From Planctomycetota bacterium (GTDB taxonomy: Bacteria > Planctomycetota > PUPC01 > JACPCR01), in assembly GCA_030740295.1 (NCBI GenBank), contig JASLXP010000587.1:1-20067 (forward strand): a stretch of DNA of 20,067 bases. The letters are read 5' to 3'. The notes beneath the pieces were generated by a model. That model made no database searches. It saw only the letters and a program-made list of their open reading frames with translations, and was not told the DNA's origin. The position numbers were made by a program, and so were the translations under genes. Below are positions 1 through 6,921 of the stretch, piece after piece (the first letter of the stretch is position 1; each line of letters opens with the position of its first letter).

Positions 1-282
1 TTCAAGCGGAGAGCGGTCGCGTTCGTTCTCGCTGGCGATAAGAGCGTGCTTCAGATAGCCACCGACCTTGGCATCGAACTGAGCAGTCTGTACCGCTGGA
101 AGCGTGAGTACCTGGCCGGGCACGACGAAGCCACCCCTGACGTCTCAGCTACGGCCACAGAGCTGGACGAGGAGCTGCGGCGTATACGTGGAGAGCTGGC
201 ATCAGTACGGACACAGAGGGACGTTTTAAAAAAAGCCTTGGGCATTTTCTCCCAGACAGACAACGGAGGTACGAATTCATGA
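1..282 (+). CDS. IS3-family transposase OrfA, 5' end outside the window
   Basis: The reading frame is open from base 1 and ends at TGA 280-282, so the true start lies upstream. The visible 93 residues have the OrfA layout: a helix-turn-helix with the core LGIELSSLYRWKREYL, then a charged helical stretch (ELDEELRRIRGELASVRTQR) that matches the leucine-zipper-like dimerisation helix, then VLKKALGIF. In IS3 elements OrfA binds the terminal inverted repeats and supplies the N-terminus of the OrfAB transposase made by -1 frameshifting. The stop overlaps an ATG of the orfB frame (ATGA at 279-282), and a run of seven A at 228-234 is the likely shift site. Because orfB is cut short here, the element cannot encode its own active transposase. 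The family call is firm; the subgroup is not determined. Confidence 0.85.
   Translation, partial: FKRRAVAFVLAGDKSVLQIATDLGIELSSLYRWKREYLAGHDEATPDVSATATELDEELRRIRGELASVRTQRDVLKKALGIFSQTDNGGTNS
228..234 (+). promoter_or_regulatory. Probable -1 programmed frameshift site (A AAA AAA) of the IS3 element
   Basis: In the orfA frame the codons read TTA AAA AAA GCC, so the heptamer A AAA AAA is in phase for a -1 slip. After the slip the frame reads SLGHFLPDRQRRYEFMKAHE without a stop and runs directly into the orfB frame at 279. This is the arrangement known for IS3-family OrfAB synthesis. A perfect 8-bp inverted repeat (273-280 with 295-302) follows, but it is about 40 bases downstream, further than usual for a stimulatory stem. 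Confidence 0.6.
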
Positions 283-368
283 AAGCCCATGAACATGAAT
301 TCCCAGTTGTCGCTATGTGCCAAGCTCTGGGAGTAACCCGGAGCAGTTACTATGAATACCTGAAGTAA
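279..368 (+). pseudogene. IS3-family transposase OrfB, N-terminal remnant
   Basis: From ATG 279 the frame gives 29 residues, with the typical IS3 OrfB opening FPVVAMCQALGVTRSSYYEY, and then stops at TAA 366-368. A complete OrfB is roughly 270-300 residues with a DDE catalytic core; none of the core is present. The start codon overlaps the OrfA stop (ATGA), and the frame is also reached by the -1 shift at 228-234. Sequence just after the break belongs to a different transposase on the opposite strand, so the truncation marks a recombination or insertion joint rather than a point mutation. Confidence 0.75.
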
Positions 369-374
369 GGCTGC

Positions 375-656
375 CTGGGGGCCCAGATTCAACCGGACTG
401 CACTCGCCGCCTGACGGTCAGGTTTCTTCTCCAGGAATTGTAGTAACGTTGCACCAGCAACGATCACCGGGTCTACGGCAGGGCGCCCGTTATCCTCACA
501 ATACAATTCGTCCAATTTCGACTGTACATCCCGCAACGCAGGCAGGATCTTTTCACGGAAGAGCGAGTACGGTTCGTCCCGGTTGAAAAAGTCGTCGTCG
601 AGCAGGAACGGGATATCGAAAAAACTTGTCTGACCGCGTTGCTTGGGCAGGCCCAT
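375..656 (-). pseudogene. IS1182/IS5-like transposase, N-terminal remnant (DUF772-type)
   Basis: The minus-strand frame starts at ATG 656 with MGLPKQRGQTSFFDIPFLLDD, followed by LFREKILPALRDVQSKLDELYC, RPAVDPVIVAGATLLQFLEKK and DRQAASAVRLNLG. This is the N-terminal domain of IS1182/IS5-like transposases, which come as single proteins of roughly 450 residues. Recognisable sequence ends near residue 92 (base about 381), where the IS3 remnant of the other strand begins. The frame stays open further to base 51, but that part is only the antisense of the IS3 genes. The DDE catalytic region is missing. The bases upstream of the start (657-748) probably hold the end of this element, because repeat A begins sharply at 749. 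Confidence 0.75.
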
Positions 657-748
657 GGCGAAGAAAAATAGGATGGATGCCGCACGTCACAAAGTATAGG
701 CTGCGCTGGTCTGATCGCTTTAAAATTCCCACAGGTTTTTCAGCAGAA

Positions 749-1008
749 TCCATTTGCCATTTGGATGGACGTTAAATCTCGATTCCAGCTTTCTTGAGGG
801 GTGCCCGAAATTCTCTGTCTGGTTAATCGCCACCTCGCCCCTTATCCGCGCATTCGAGATGCTCGTATATCCGACTTGAAACACTTTTCCTATCTCAGAT
901 AGACGTAAGCTGCCTTCTCCTTACTGCGCCACCGCGATCATGTAGATCTTCGGGCAGAGGACCGGCGTCTCCCCCTTGGGCAGCAGGTTGATTCGGACGC
1001 CTTGGGCC
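749..1008. repeat. Repeat A, copy 1 (260 bp)
   Basis: This stretch matches 14141-14400 along its whole 260 bases with scattered substitutions and small indels, and its first 160 bases match 5663-5822. It opens with TCCATTTGCCATTTGG and contains CTCGATTCCAGCTTTCTTGAG and CGCGCATTCGAGA. Bases 749-920 are non-coding; 921-1008 are the 3' end of a minus-strand reading frame. Read on the minus strand, it is therefore a gene end plus its downstream flank. I see no clear terminal inverted repeats or target duplications, so it cannot be named as a transposon. Confidence 0.85.
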
Positions 1009-1127
1009 TTGGTCTGACCGATCTGGAACAGGTTGACGCACCCCACCTGCAGCAGCTTGTGGGGGACGACTTTCCAGGCGCCGTTCCTCAACACGGAGTC
1101 GGATGGTCGAGAGCATGACCAGGCCGT
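921..1127 (-). pseudogene. C-terminal remnant of an unrecognised gene sharing its tail with the sulfatase-SGNH protein
   Basis: A minus-strand frame, open from 1127 to TAA at 921-923, reads SVLRNGAWKVVPHKLLQVG, then CVNLFQIGQTKAQ, and ends GVRINLLPKGETPVLCPKIY-MIAVAQ. The last 27 residues are the same as the end of the protein at 14313-16511 except for one Thr/Ala change. The upstream part differs between the two, so the shared tail belongs to the repeat. The regular alternation suggests a beta-rich domain end. There is no start codon with a plausible upstream signal, and an in-frame stop lies at 1128-1130. I do not recognise the family of the upstream part. It may be the original owner of the tail, with the sulfatase having acquired it. 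Confidence 0.6.
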
Positions 1128-1224
1128 TCACCAATTGCTTCACGTAGAGTTTCACCCAGTTGATTTTGGCGGCCGTATTAAGAATAGAAACCTGCGCGAT
1201 CACTGCCGGGCTCGACCATCGGAC

Positions 1225-1314
1225 GAGCTCTGCGGCTCTCTCAATCGTCCTTTCCGGAGTACCTTGGGCGTCCACCGAAAACTGAGTGTGGTTATGGAGA
1301 TCTACCTGTGACAT
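1225..1314 (-). pseudogene. PHP-domain phosphoesterase, N-terminal remnant
   Basis: From ATG 1314 on the minus strand the frame reads MSQVDLHNHTQFSVDAQGTP followed by ERTIERAAEL. The D-L-H-N-H stretch is the first metal-binding motif (HxH) of the PHP superfamily, which includes histidinol-phosphatase-like hydrolases, and the spacing to the first helix also fits. After about residue 30 the match ends. The frame continues to 895, but the later part does not look like PHP and runs out of frame over another gene's tail. It lies 23 bases beyond the stop of the large heparinase-like gene on the same strand, so an intact PHP gene may once have followed in the same operon. The family call rests on one short motif. 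Confidence 0.5.
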
Positions 1315-1337
1315 GACGCTTGATTGTCGAGCTGAGG

Positions 1338-4300
1338 CTAATCAGGACTGCCTTTGGTACCGTTGGAAAGTCTTTTCACGTCTAGGCCGTTAAGTTTGAC
1401 CGTCGCTGTGGCAGGTGTAGATCCCTCAATGGTATATTCGTCGTCGTCAGTGCGGCGCACAACGACGTTGGTGGTAAGTGAGACGATGTCGTTGACGCCG
1501 AAGTGGTACATGCGTACGACGCGTCGGCCATCCTTGTCGGAGTCTTTGAAGTCCCGGTCGCGGACTTTACCTTTCAACACGATGGCGTTGCGCTTGCCGG
1601 TGTAGTTGGGGATCCAGCGGCGTCCCGCTTCATTAATCATCCAGCGTCCCTTTTCCGGATTCATGAGTCGGTTGCCCGCCCATTGCCATCCATTGGCTGC
1701 GACCACGTCCGGATTGTCGGGCAGCTCGAAGTAAACGACCTGGCGCGCCTTATCCACGAATGCGACTTCCACAACTACCTTCTCGATTGCGGGGCTGCCA
1801 TCGCCTCCTCCCCAATTGGTGATCGTCACGGTTCGTTTCCCGTCGCCGTCGGTATCTGGGAAGTCTTTGAGTGAGTAGAGCTCGCCCCAGTCCAGCACGG
1901 GCTCTTGAAGGTACATGAATATGTATTTCGCCTTCACCGTATCCACGCGCCAGCTCTTGCTCATCGACTCGTTGACCGCCGTTACACCGTTGTAGTAATC
2001 GGGATCCGCCAGGAGCAGGCCGGGGTTCATGGCGCACACCAACGTTCCGACCTCTTCATTGATGCTCGTGATCTCTGACTGATAGAGAACCGGGCTGTAG
2101 GCGAGTGTCACGGTCGCTCCTTCGACCTTTTCGATACGCCAAGGCTGAGGATGTTCGGGAGCATTGATGAGGAGCTCGTGTCCCGCTTTCACCGTTTTGG
2201 GTGGTGGCTTGTCCAGGGTGATTTGGCGACGCAAGTAATCGACTGACTTGATTCGAGCCACGAACTGCCCACCGGTCGCCAGAATCTCCACGTCGTCGTG
2301 GACGAGACTGCTGCCTCCCACAAGATGGGCCATGCGCAGCCCCTTGGCGTCATGTGAGACGTATGCGTAGTGCCCAGTCATCTTGGTTGTGGCGCTGGAG
2401 ACCAGGCGGTCCCCCTGACCATCGGCCAGGATCAGATCCGTCTGTCCGTTGACCAGTTCCACTCGTACCGCAATGGGAGCCAAGGCTGATTCGTCTTGCG
2501 GCTGTACTGATAGCATCTCGGTCTTCTTCACCAACGGTGTGCCACGATAGCTTTCTATGATCTGCGGCCAGACTGTTTCGAGTCCCTGCTCGCCAGACTC
2601 ACGAACGTGCATCATGCCGATCTTCGTCACCCAACTGCTTCCCTCGAATCCCTTTTTCGTCGGATTCGTATTGCCAACGAAGGCGCTGGCCCCGTCGTGC
2701 CCGAAAAGTGTGCTGCGTGTCATGACGGCTGACAGTTCCTTGCTATAGGCATCGGCCATCATGCGGGCCTCGGCGACGCGTCCCATCGGCCATGTCGCCT
2801 GAGCAATGGGACCAATTCGACCTTCCTGCGGTTTGTCGTGTCCGCTCAGAAGGCGCTTGGCCTCTTTGCTTGCCGCCTTTTCAATCTTGAAGTTGTAAGC
2901 AGCTTCATCTTTCCCTTCGCTGGCGGGGCCATGCATACTCCATACATGTTCCTTGCCGCCGGCGACACGGAGAATGTCGAAGACATAGCTGTCGTCACGC
3001 CCCGCAATATCGATGAGTGCTATCTGCCGTTCATATCGCTTCACGGTGGGGGCAAATTTGAAGCGGGCGCTGCCCGATACATATTGATTCCCTGGAGCAG
3101 GAACGAAGGCTGTTGTCCAGGCGGTAGCGGAAACGTTTATCTCTCCGGTGTTCCGCATGGTTTGACCGTCGACCGTCACGCCGAGATGCGCCCGCATGTC
3201 GCCGGGGTGCGGATAACCCCCTCGATTTCCCGCGTCCGGGACGGCCCGCGTTCCGTGTGAGTAATACTCGAGGCTCAACGAGTCGGCATGGGCGTGACCC
3301 TTGCCAACGCCGTGTCGAAAAGTAAGGGCACGCTTCATCGTGAAATCATCATGCTCGACACCGGACTCCAGAACCGCGAGTCCGAATCCCTCAAGATTGC
3401 GTGAGCGAGAGGAGAGCTGAGGATCGCGTTGCCCTTTCGCGATGGCTTCGACGCGCTTCCATTCTGAATCGGTTTCCGCTGTTCGACCAATCCGGTGTTT
3501 GAGTAGCCACGCCATGCGCGGATCCTGAGTGCGGCGGAAGGCGAATCGGAAGAAATCAGCATAGCGGTCAATCGTGCCGTAGACCCTCGGGTTATGCGAT
3601 CGTCCCCAATCGCCGATGAGCGGCTGGTACCCACCGGCCACACGACTTTCGAGCGGCAGGAATGCACCGGCCAGAATCGCGGGATATCGATCCGCGTCGG
3701 ACAGGTCGAAGTGTCGGTCGGCTCCGGTCGCTATGAAACGCTGCATCAGGTCCGCCGCCCTGATGAGCACGCCGCCCGCTCCCTCCGTGTACCCGACCGA
3801 ACCAATGATGGCGCTGCCATCGCGAAGGCGCCCGGTAACGGCCTGATCCTGGATACCACCGTCATTGGTCATATCCCAGTAGGTTCGACTGTACAGCCAG
3901 TTGGCCATGCGCTTGCCCGCGGGATTGGCGCCCTGAACGGCAACCGCGTAGACCAGCACGGTATCTGAACCGCCCTGCATGGAACGAATACGATTCCGAT
4001 TCACGCAGTCGCCGACATACTGCAGCAACCGTGTGTCGAGAAATGCGATCAGGTCTTTGCCATTCTTGATTGATGGAATTCTGGTGCGTGCCAGTTCGGC
4101 AAGACGGTCACTGTTTGCTTGTACGAAAGGAAAGATGGCATCGTATGCCTGTGCGAACTGTAGGGGGTAGCCATGCCCCCAGTTGGCGTAGTGAATCTTC
4201 CCGAACCGGCCATTTGTGAATGTGAAACGGATGCTGCGACTCTTTCCAGGACCGTAAGACCCCTCCCACACCTGGGTGCTCCAGTCGAGCGCGGGGTAAA

Positions 4301-5330
4301 AGTCGGCGATACCGATCAGGATGGTCGCCAGGCGCAGTGCGATTTCCGGGTCACCGGTCTTCAGGTAGTGTTCGGTGTTGTACCTGTAGCGGCTGTTCCC
4401 AAGAATCTTGCGGCCGTCGAAAGTGGTGTTCCATCGACTGCATCCCTCGCCCCAGTCTTTGAGGAACTGCTCAGAGTGACGCTTCCACATATCCTCATCG
4501 GGAGTGCCCTCTTTACCGACGGTGAGCGGTCCATCGGCAAGCTTTCTCACCATTCGAGAGACGACTTCCTTTCCCCACGTCTTGTAAGACCACTTAGTCG
4601 TCGCGCCGAACTTGGCCAGCAGCTTCCTAAAGCTCTTTTCGTCGGCGAGCATCGCGTGCAACTCCTTGTGGTTTCTGGCGCCGGACGCAGCAATCACCTC
4701 CTCGTACAGCAGGGAGCGTAATCGGTTCACCTCATCATCAGTTTTCAAATACCGACCGTCTTTGAACCCTTTTTTGAGGGTGTTGCCGAGCTCATCACGA
4801 AGGTCGAGTCGGTCGACTAACAGCGAAGTCTTGGATTCCCCCGTGATCGAGAAGGTCAATGTGTACTTACCCCTCCGGTGGGCAGGGAACGAGAAACGAG
4901 CGACGTCGTAGTAGGTATTGAGATAGTTGATGGGCAGGACCCAATCGCCGAGCTGCTTGCCATCCGGCCCAGTCGCCTGAAAGCGTGCAAAGAGAGGCCA
5001 CTCCGGGGTCTTGTTCTTCCAGGGCTGTGCATCAGGCACCCGGGCAACGGCAAAGAGCCGGTACGTCGAAGGCTTAAGCCTGACCTGCCAGGTCAGTGTG
5101 CCTTCTCCGGGCTTGAGAAGCGTAGCCTTGCCGCCGCCGGTCTGAGGGCCGTAGGGCGGCTGGTCGTCCACCAACGTCGCACCATTGGAGGGGCTCGCCT
5201 TTTCCGCCTCCACCTTCTCAACGCACGGAGTTTCCTTCAGATACATGATCTGCGTGTCCCACCAGCCCTGGGCGGCTTGGGGAAGCAGAATGGTCACTCC
5301 AGGAAAAATGTAAACAAGATGTTTCAACAA
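1338..5330 (-). CDS. Exported heparinase II/III-like protein (polysaccharide lyase type), 1330 aa
   Basis: Heparinase II/III proteins cleave uronic-acid polysaccharides by beta-elimination outside the cytoplasm. Residues 1-22 look like a signal peptide. Residues about 40-180 look like an accessory beta-sandwich, 200-620 like the alpha-toroid (with NWGHGYPLQF at 383-392), and 640-880 like the beta-sandwich with the family signature GHAHADSLSLEYY (678-690), followed by AHLGVTVDG (714-722) and a GGKEHVWSMHG stretch (791-801). The remaining 450 residues are an extension not usual for the family. It holds two Asp-rich loops of calcium-binding type, DTDGDG (1159-1164) and DSDKDG (1263-1268), in similar surroundings. 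The likely start is TTG 5328-5330; an in-frame TGA lies just upstream and no earlier ATG is available. Ribosome-binding sequence is weak. The substrate cannot be told; alginate, heparinoid or another uronan are all possible. Confidence 0.75.
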   Translation of the reverse strand: MLKHLVYIFPGVTILLPQAAQGWWDTQIMYLKETPCVEKVEAEKASPSNGATLVDDQPPYGPQTGGGKATLLKPGEGTLTWQVRLKPSTYRLFAVARVPDAQPWKNKTPEWPLFARFQATGPDGKQLGDWVLPINYLNTYYDVARFSFPAHRRGKYTLTFSITGESKTSLLVDRLDLRDELGNTLKKGFKDGRYLKTDDEVNRLRSLLYEEVIAASGARNHKELHAMLADEKSFRKLLAKFGATTKWSYKTWGKEVVSRMVRKLADGPLTVGKEGTPDEDMWKRHSEQFLKDWGEGCSRWNTTFDGRKILGNSRYRYNTEHYLKTGDPEIALRLATILIGIADFYPALDWSTQVWEGSYGPGKSRSIRFTFTNGRFGKIHYANWGHGYPLQFAQAYDAIFPFVQANSDRLAELARTRIPSIKNGKDLIAFLDTRLLQYVGDCVNRNRIRSMQGGSDTVLVYAVAVQGANPAGKRMANWLYSRTYWDMTNDGGIQDQAVTGRLRDGSAIIGSVGYTEGAGGVLIRAADLMQRFIATGADRHFDLSDADRYPAILAGAFLPLESRVAGGYQPLIGDWGRSHNPRVYGTIDRYADFFRFAFRRTQDPRMAWLLKHRIGRTAETDSEWKRVEAIAKGQRDPQLSSRSRNLEGFGLAVLESGVEHDDFTMKRALTFRHGVGKGHAHADSLSLEYYSHGTRAVPDAGNRGGYPHPGDMRAHLGVTVDGQTMRNTGEINVSATAWTTAFVPAPGNQYVSGSARFKFAPTVKRYERQIALIDIAGRDDSYVFDILRVAGGKEHVWSMHGPASEGKDEAAYNFKIEKAASKEAKRLLSGHDKPQEGRIGPIAQATWPMGRVAEARMMADAYSKELSAVMTRSTLFGHDGASAFVGNTNPTKKGFEGSSWVTKIGMMHVRESGEQGLETVWPQIIESYRGTPLVKKTEMLSVQPQDESALAPIAVRVELVNGQTDLILADGQGDRLVSSATTKMTGHYAYVSHDAKGLRMAHLVGGSSLVHDDVEILATGGQFVARIKSVDYLRRQITLDKPPPKTVKAGHELLINAPEHPQPWRIEKVEGATVTLAYSPVLYQSEITSINEEVGTLVCAMNPGLLLADPDYYNGVTAVNESMSKSWRVDTVKAKYIFMYLQEPVLDWGELYSLKDFPDTDGDGKRTVTITNWGGGDGSPAIEKVVVEVAFVDKARQVVYFELPDNPDVVAANGWQWAGNRLMNPEKGRWMINEAGRRWIPNYTGKRNAIVLKGKVRDRDFKDSDKDGRRVVRMYHFGVNDIVSLTTNVVVRRTDDDEYTIEGSTPATATVKLNGLDVKRLSNGTKGSPD

Positions 5331-5425
5331 TCGGTTACTTCAATGTTTTACCGCGTACAGTTGCCGTCTGTTTTAATGGGTTTCCAATGGTATACATTGT
5401 GAATCTTCATCACGAATGACTCAGT
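5331..5425 (-). promoter_or_regulatory. Upstream region of the heparinase-like gene
   Basis: This AT-richer 95-base stretch separates the TTG start of the minus-strand heparinase-like gene from the NHL remnant. It must hold the gene's promoter unless that lies further out. I see no confident -35/-10 pair and only a weak ribosome-binding sequence next to the start. Confidence 0.25.
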
Positions 5426-5587
5426 GTGAACGACGCCGAGCTCACCGATTGTTACTCACGCTGTGCCTGGCCGCTGGTCGTGTTTGCCACAGACAACTCC
5501 TGCTACATCGCGGACACGATCAACCGAAGAGTCCTGAAAGCCGCCCTGGATTACGAGGTCATGCAGTCTCAAAAGGTTTCGTTGTAA
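5426..5587 (+). pseudogene. NHL-repeat beta-propeller protein, C-terminal remnant
   Basis: A 53-residue frame ending at TAA 5585-5587 contains PLVVFATDNSCYIADTINRR followed by VLKAALDYEVMQSQKVSL. The Y-I-A-D-T-x-N-R-R-V pattern is the classic NHL blade motif, and a short tail after the last blade is typical of exported PVC propeller proteins. In-frame TGA at 5417-5419 closes the frame upstream, and the residues before the motif do not look like a propeller, so only the last blade survives. It lies divergent to the heparinase-like gene, 95 bases from its start. An inverted repeat (5588-5594 with 5632-5638) follows, but without a T-run. Confidence 0.5.
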
Positions 5588-5662
5588 CCTGCGATGCGTC
5601 CTGGTGAGGATGGCTACCGTCACCTATCATCTCGCAGGTCGGCATCGCCGAGAGATCAGACC

Positions 5663-5822
5663 TCCATTTGCCATTTGGTGGCCGTTAAATCTCGATTCCA
5701 GCTTTCTTGAGGCTTGCCTGAAATTCTCTGTCTGGTTAATCGCCCCTTATCCGCGCATTCGAGATGCTCGTATGACCGACTTGAAACACTTTTCCGATCT
5801 CAGATAGACGAAAGCTGCCTTG
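5663..5822. repeat. Repeat A, copy 2 (about 160 bp, lacks the coding tail)
   Basis: It matches the non-coding part of copies 1 and 3, from TCCATTTGCCATTTGG to GATAGACGAAAGCTGCC, with small indels (a deletion near 5740 removes bases found in the other two copies). Homology stops at about 5822, just before the position where the other copies enter the coding tail. The frame open across it (5604-5807) is broken in the other copies and is not a gene. Confidence 0.85.
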
Positions 5823-5839
5823 CTTCCAGACCAGGTAAA

Positions 5840-6136
5840 TCAAGTGCCTAATGGCTCCACATACGGGCTCACGATCCCCATACAAAGCGGGATCCGGCAG
5901 AACTTCCCTATGCTCCTGTTCTCCAACGCAAACCAGTTCACAGACCGTGGCTTGACGAGGTCTTTCGGGATACTCAGGTCAAGCAGCGCAGTTCTGTCGT
6001 GATGCTCGCGGTATTCCCCCCGTTTGAACTTCAGGACTGGTGCCACTTCGTCGCCAATATGGAAGAACAGATCCCTGAGCATCTCTTCCTTCGGATACCG
6101 TCCGTCAATGTGCATGAAGCGCAGTTCAAAAACGAG
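5840..6136 (-). pseudogene. C-terminal remnant of an unrecognised minus-strand gene
   Basis: The frame has an internal ATG at 6115 and reads LVFELRFMHIDGRYPKEEML, then DLFFHIGDEVAPVLKF, then HHDRTALLDLSIPKDLV, ending at 5840. The composition is normal for a folded soluble protein. The open frame extends past the ATG into 6136, where the opposite-strand gene end containing repeat B starts, so the 5' part of the gene seems to be missing. It ends 18 bases from repeat A copy 2, as the two other minus-strand gene ends lie against their copies. I do not recognise the family and offer no function. Confidence 0.35.
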
Positions 6137-6138
6137 CC

Positions 6139-6396
6139 GTGCTGCTCCGTGCGCTCGCCCACTACGGCGGCACGCACGTCTACAGCGACTCCGACGACCT
6201 CATCTTCGCCGACTCCTGCACGGTGACCGTCCACTCGGTCGTCCCCGGCCAGCGCACGGTGCGCCTCCCGCAGTCCTCGACCGTCTGGCCGCCGCAAGCT
6301 CGGCGAGGGGCTGAGCGAGATCAGGATCGACGTCGCCCCGCCGCAGACCGACCTGTTCTACCTGGGCGAAACGGACCCATTCAGCAAGGGGCCGTA
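6139..6396 (+). pseudogene. C-terminal remnant of a secreted-enzyme-like gene, frameshifted, carrying repeat B copy 1
   Basis: The first frame reads LLRALAHYGGTHVYSDSDDL, then IFADSCTVTVHSVVPGQRTV and RLPQSSTVW. Compared with the second copy (13976-14119), about 13 bases are missing after STVW. Beyond the gap a different frame continues with LGEGLSEIRIDVAPPQTDLF and YLGETDPFSKGP to TAG 6394-6396. Joined together these form one plausible beta-rich C-terminus. It recalls the end domains of PVC glycoside hydrolases with a beta-galactosidase-type trimerisation domain, where a helix (LLR-LA) is followed by a V-Y-D-D pattern and a small sandwich; that likeness is from memory and weak. The 5' end meets the minus-strand remnant at about 6137. 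Confidence 0.4.
6192..6325. repeat. Repeat B, copy 1
   Basis: From CGACGACCTCATCTTCGCCG to GAGCGAGATCAGG this matches 13976-14119 at most positions, with one deletion of about 13 bases near 6290. The matched part encodes the same peptide (DDLIFADSCTVTV, then QRTVRLP) in both copies. It is therefore part of a coding 3' end present twice in this window, each time in a different surrounding. Confidence 0.85.
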
Positions 6397-6921
6397 GTCC
6401 ATCCCCGCGGCCCTCGTCGCTCGGCGCACTACGCGCCGCTCGCGATCTAGGTATGGCACGTCGTTCATGCCCGTTCGGTCGTGGTCGCGCGCTTCCGTGA
6501 TCAACGGTCTCCGCCTTGCGCCGGCGGCCGTCTGGCCGTCAGCCGTTATGTTGGGCGTTGAGAGTTGTACGCTGGACGTTCGCGCCGTTCGCCGTCCTGC
6601 TTATTTGCCCATCTGTTCACTTACTTCGGCCGTTCCCCTCGTCCCATATGAGTGACGAGTGCGAGTGAGCCAGCGGCCGCGTTGCCGCTTGCTGTCCGCC
6701 AAGGCAAGTTCCACCATGCGTCACTCAGGCACGCTTCTGCAAAACGAAATCCCTATCATCTCGGCGAAAGAACTGTTGCCCCCCGGGGAGTGTGATACCA
6801 TTTTGATGATGCGAAAGACTTCCGCTCGACTTTTTTGCCGCTTCATGGTGAACCGGCGGTCAAGCGGAAGGTTTGCGCGACAGGCTCTATTGGGTGGCTT
6901 TTTACTGGGAGAGCACAAACG
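6397..6921. other. 525-base stretch with no supported gene
   Basis: Short frames exist on both strands, but none has a recognisable protein, start signal or composition that I can support. Around 6548-6600 the sequence hints at a decayed tandem of units like TTGGGCGTTGAGAGTTG and CTGGACGTT, of the kind found between genes in PVC genomes. The promoter of the gene starting at 6922 must lie in the last part; I see no clear boxes. The frame of that gene is open back to 6835. Confidence 0.4.

Noticed and set aside
273..302. 8-bp inverted repeat GAATTCAT/ATGAATTC as the frameshift-stimulating stem of the IS3 element
   Set aside because: It lies about 40 bases past the slippery site, beyond the usual few-base spacing, and inside the orfB start; a role is not supported.
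5588..5638. Inverted repeat CCTGCGA/TCGCAGG after the NHL remnant as a terminator
   Set aside because: The arms are only 7 bases with a 37-base loop and there is no T-run.
5604..5807. 67-codon plus-strand frame over repeat A copy 2
   Set aside because: The frame is broken in the other two copies of the repeat and has no ribosome-binding site, so it is an accident of the repeat sequence.
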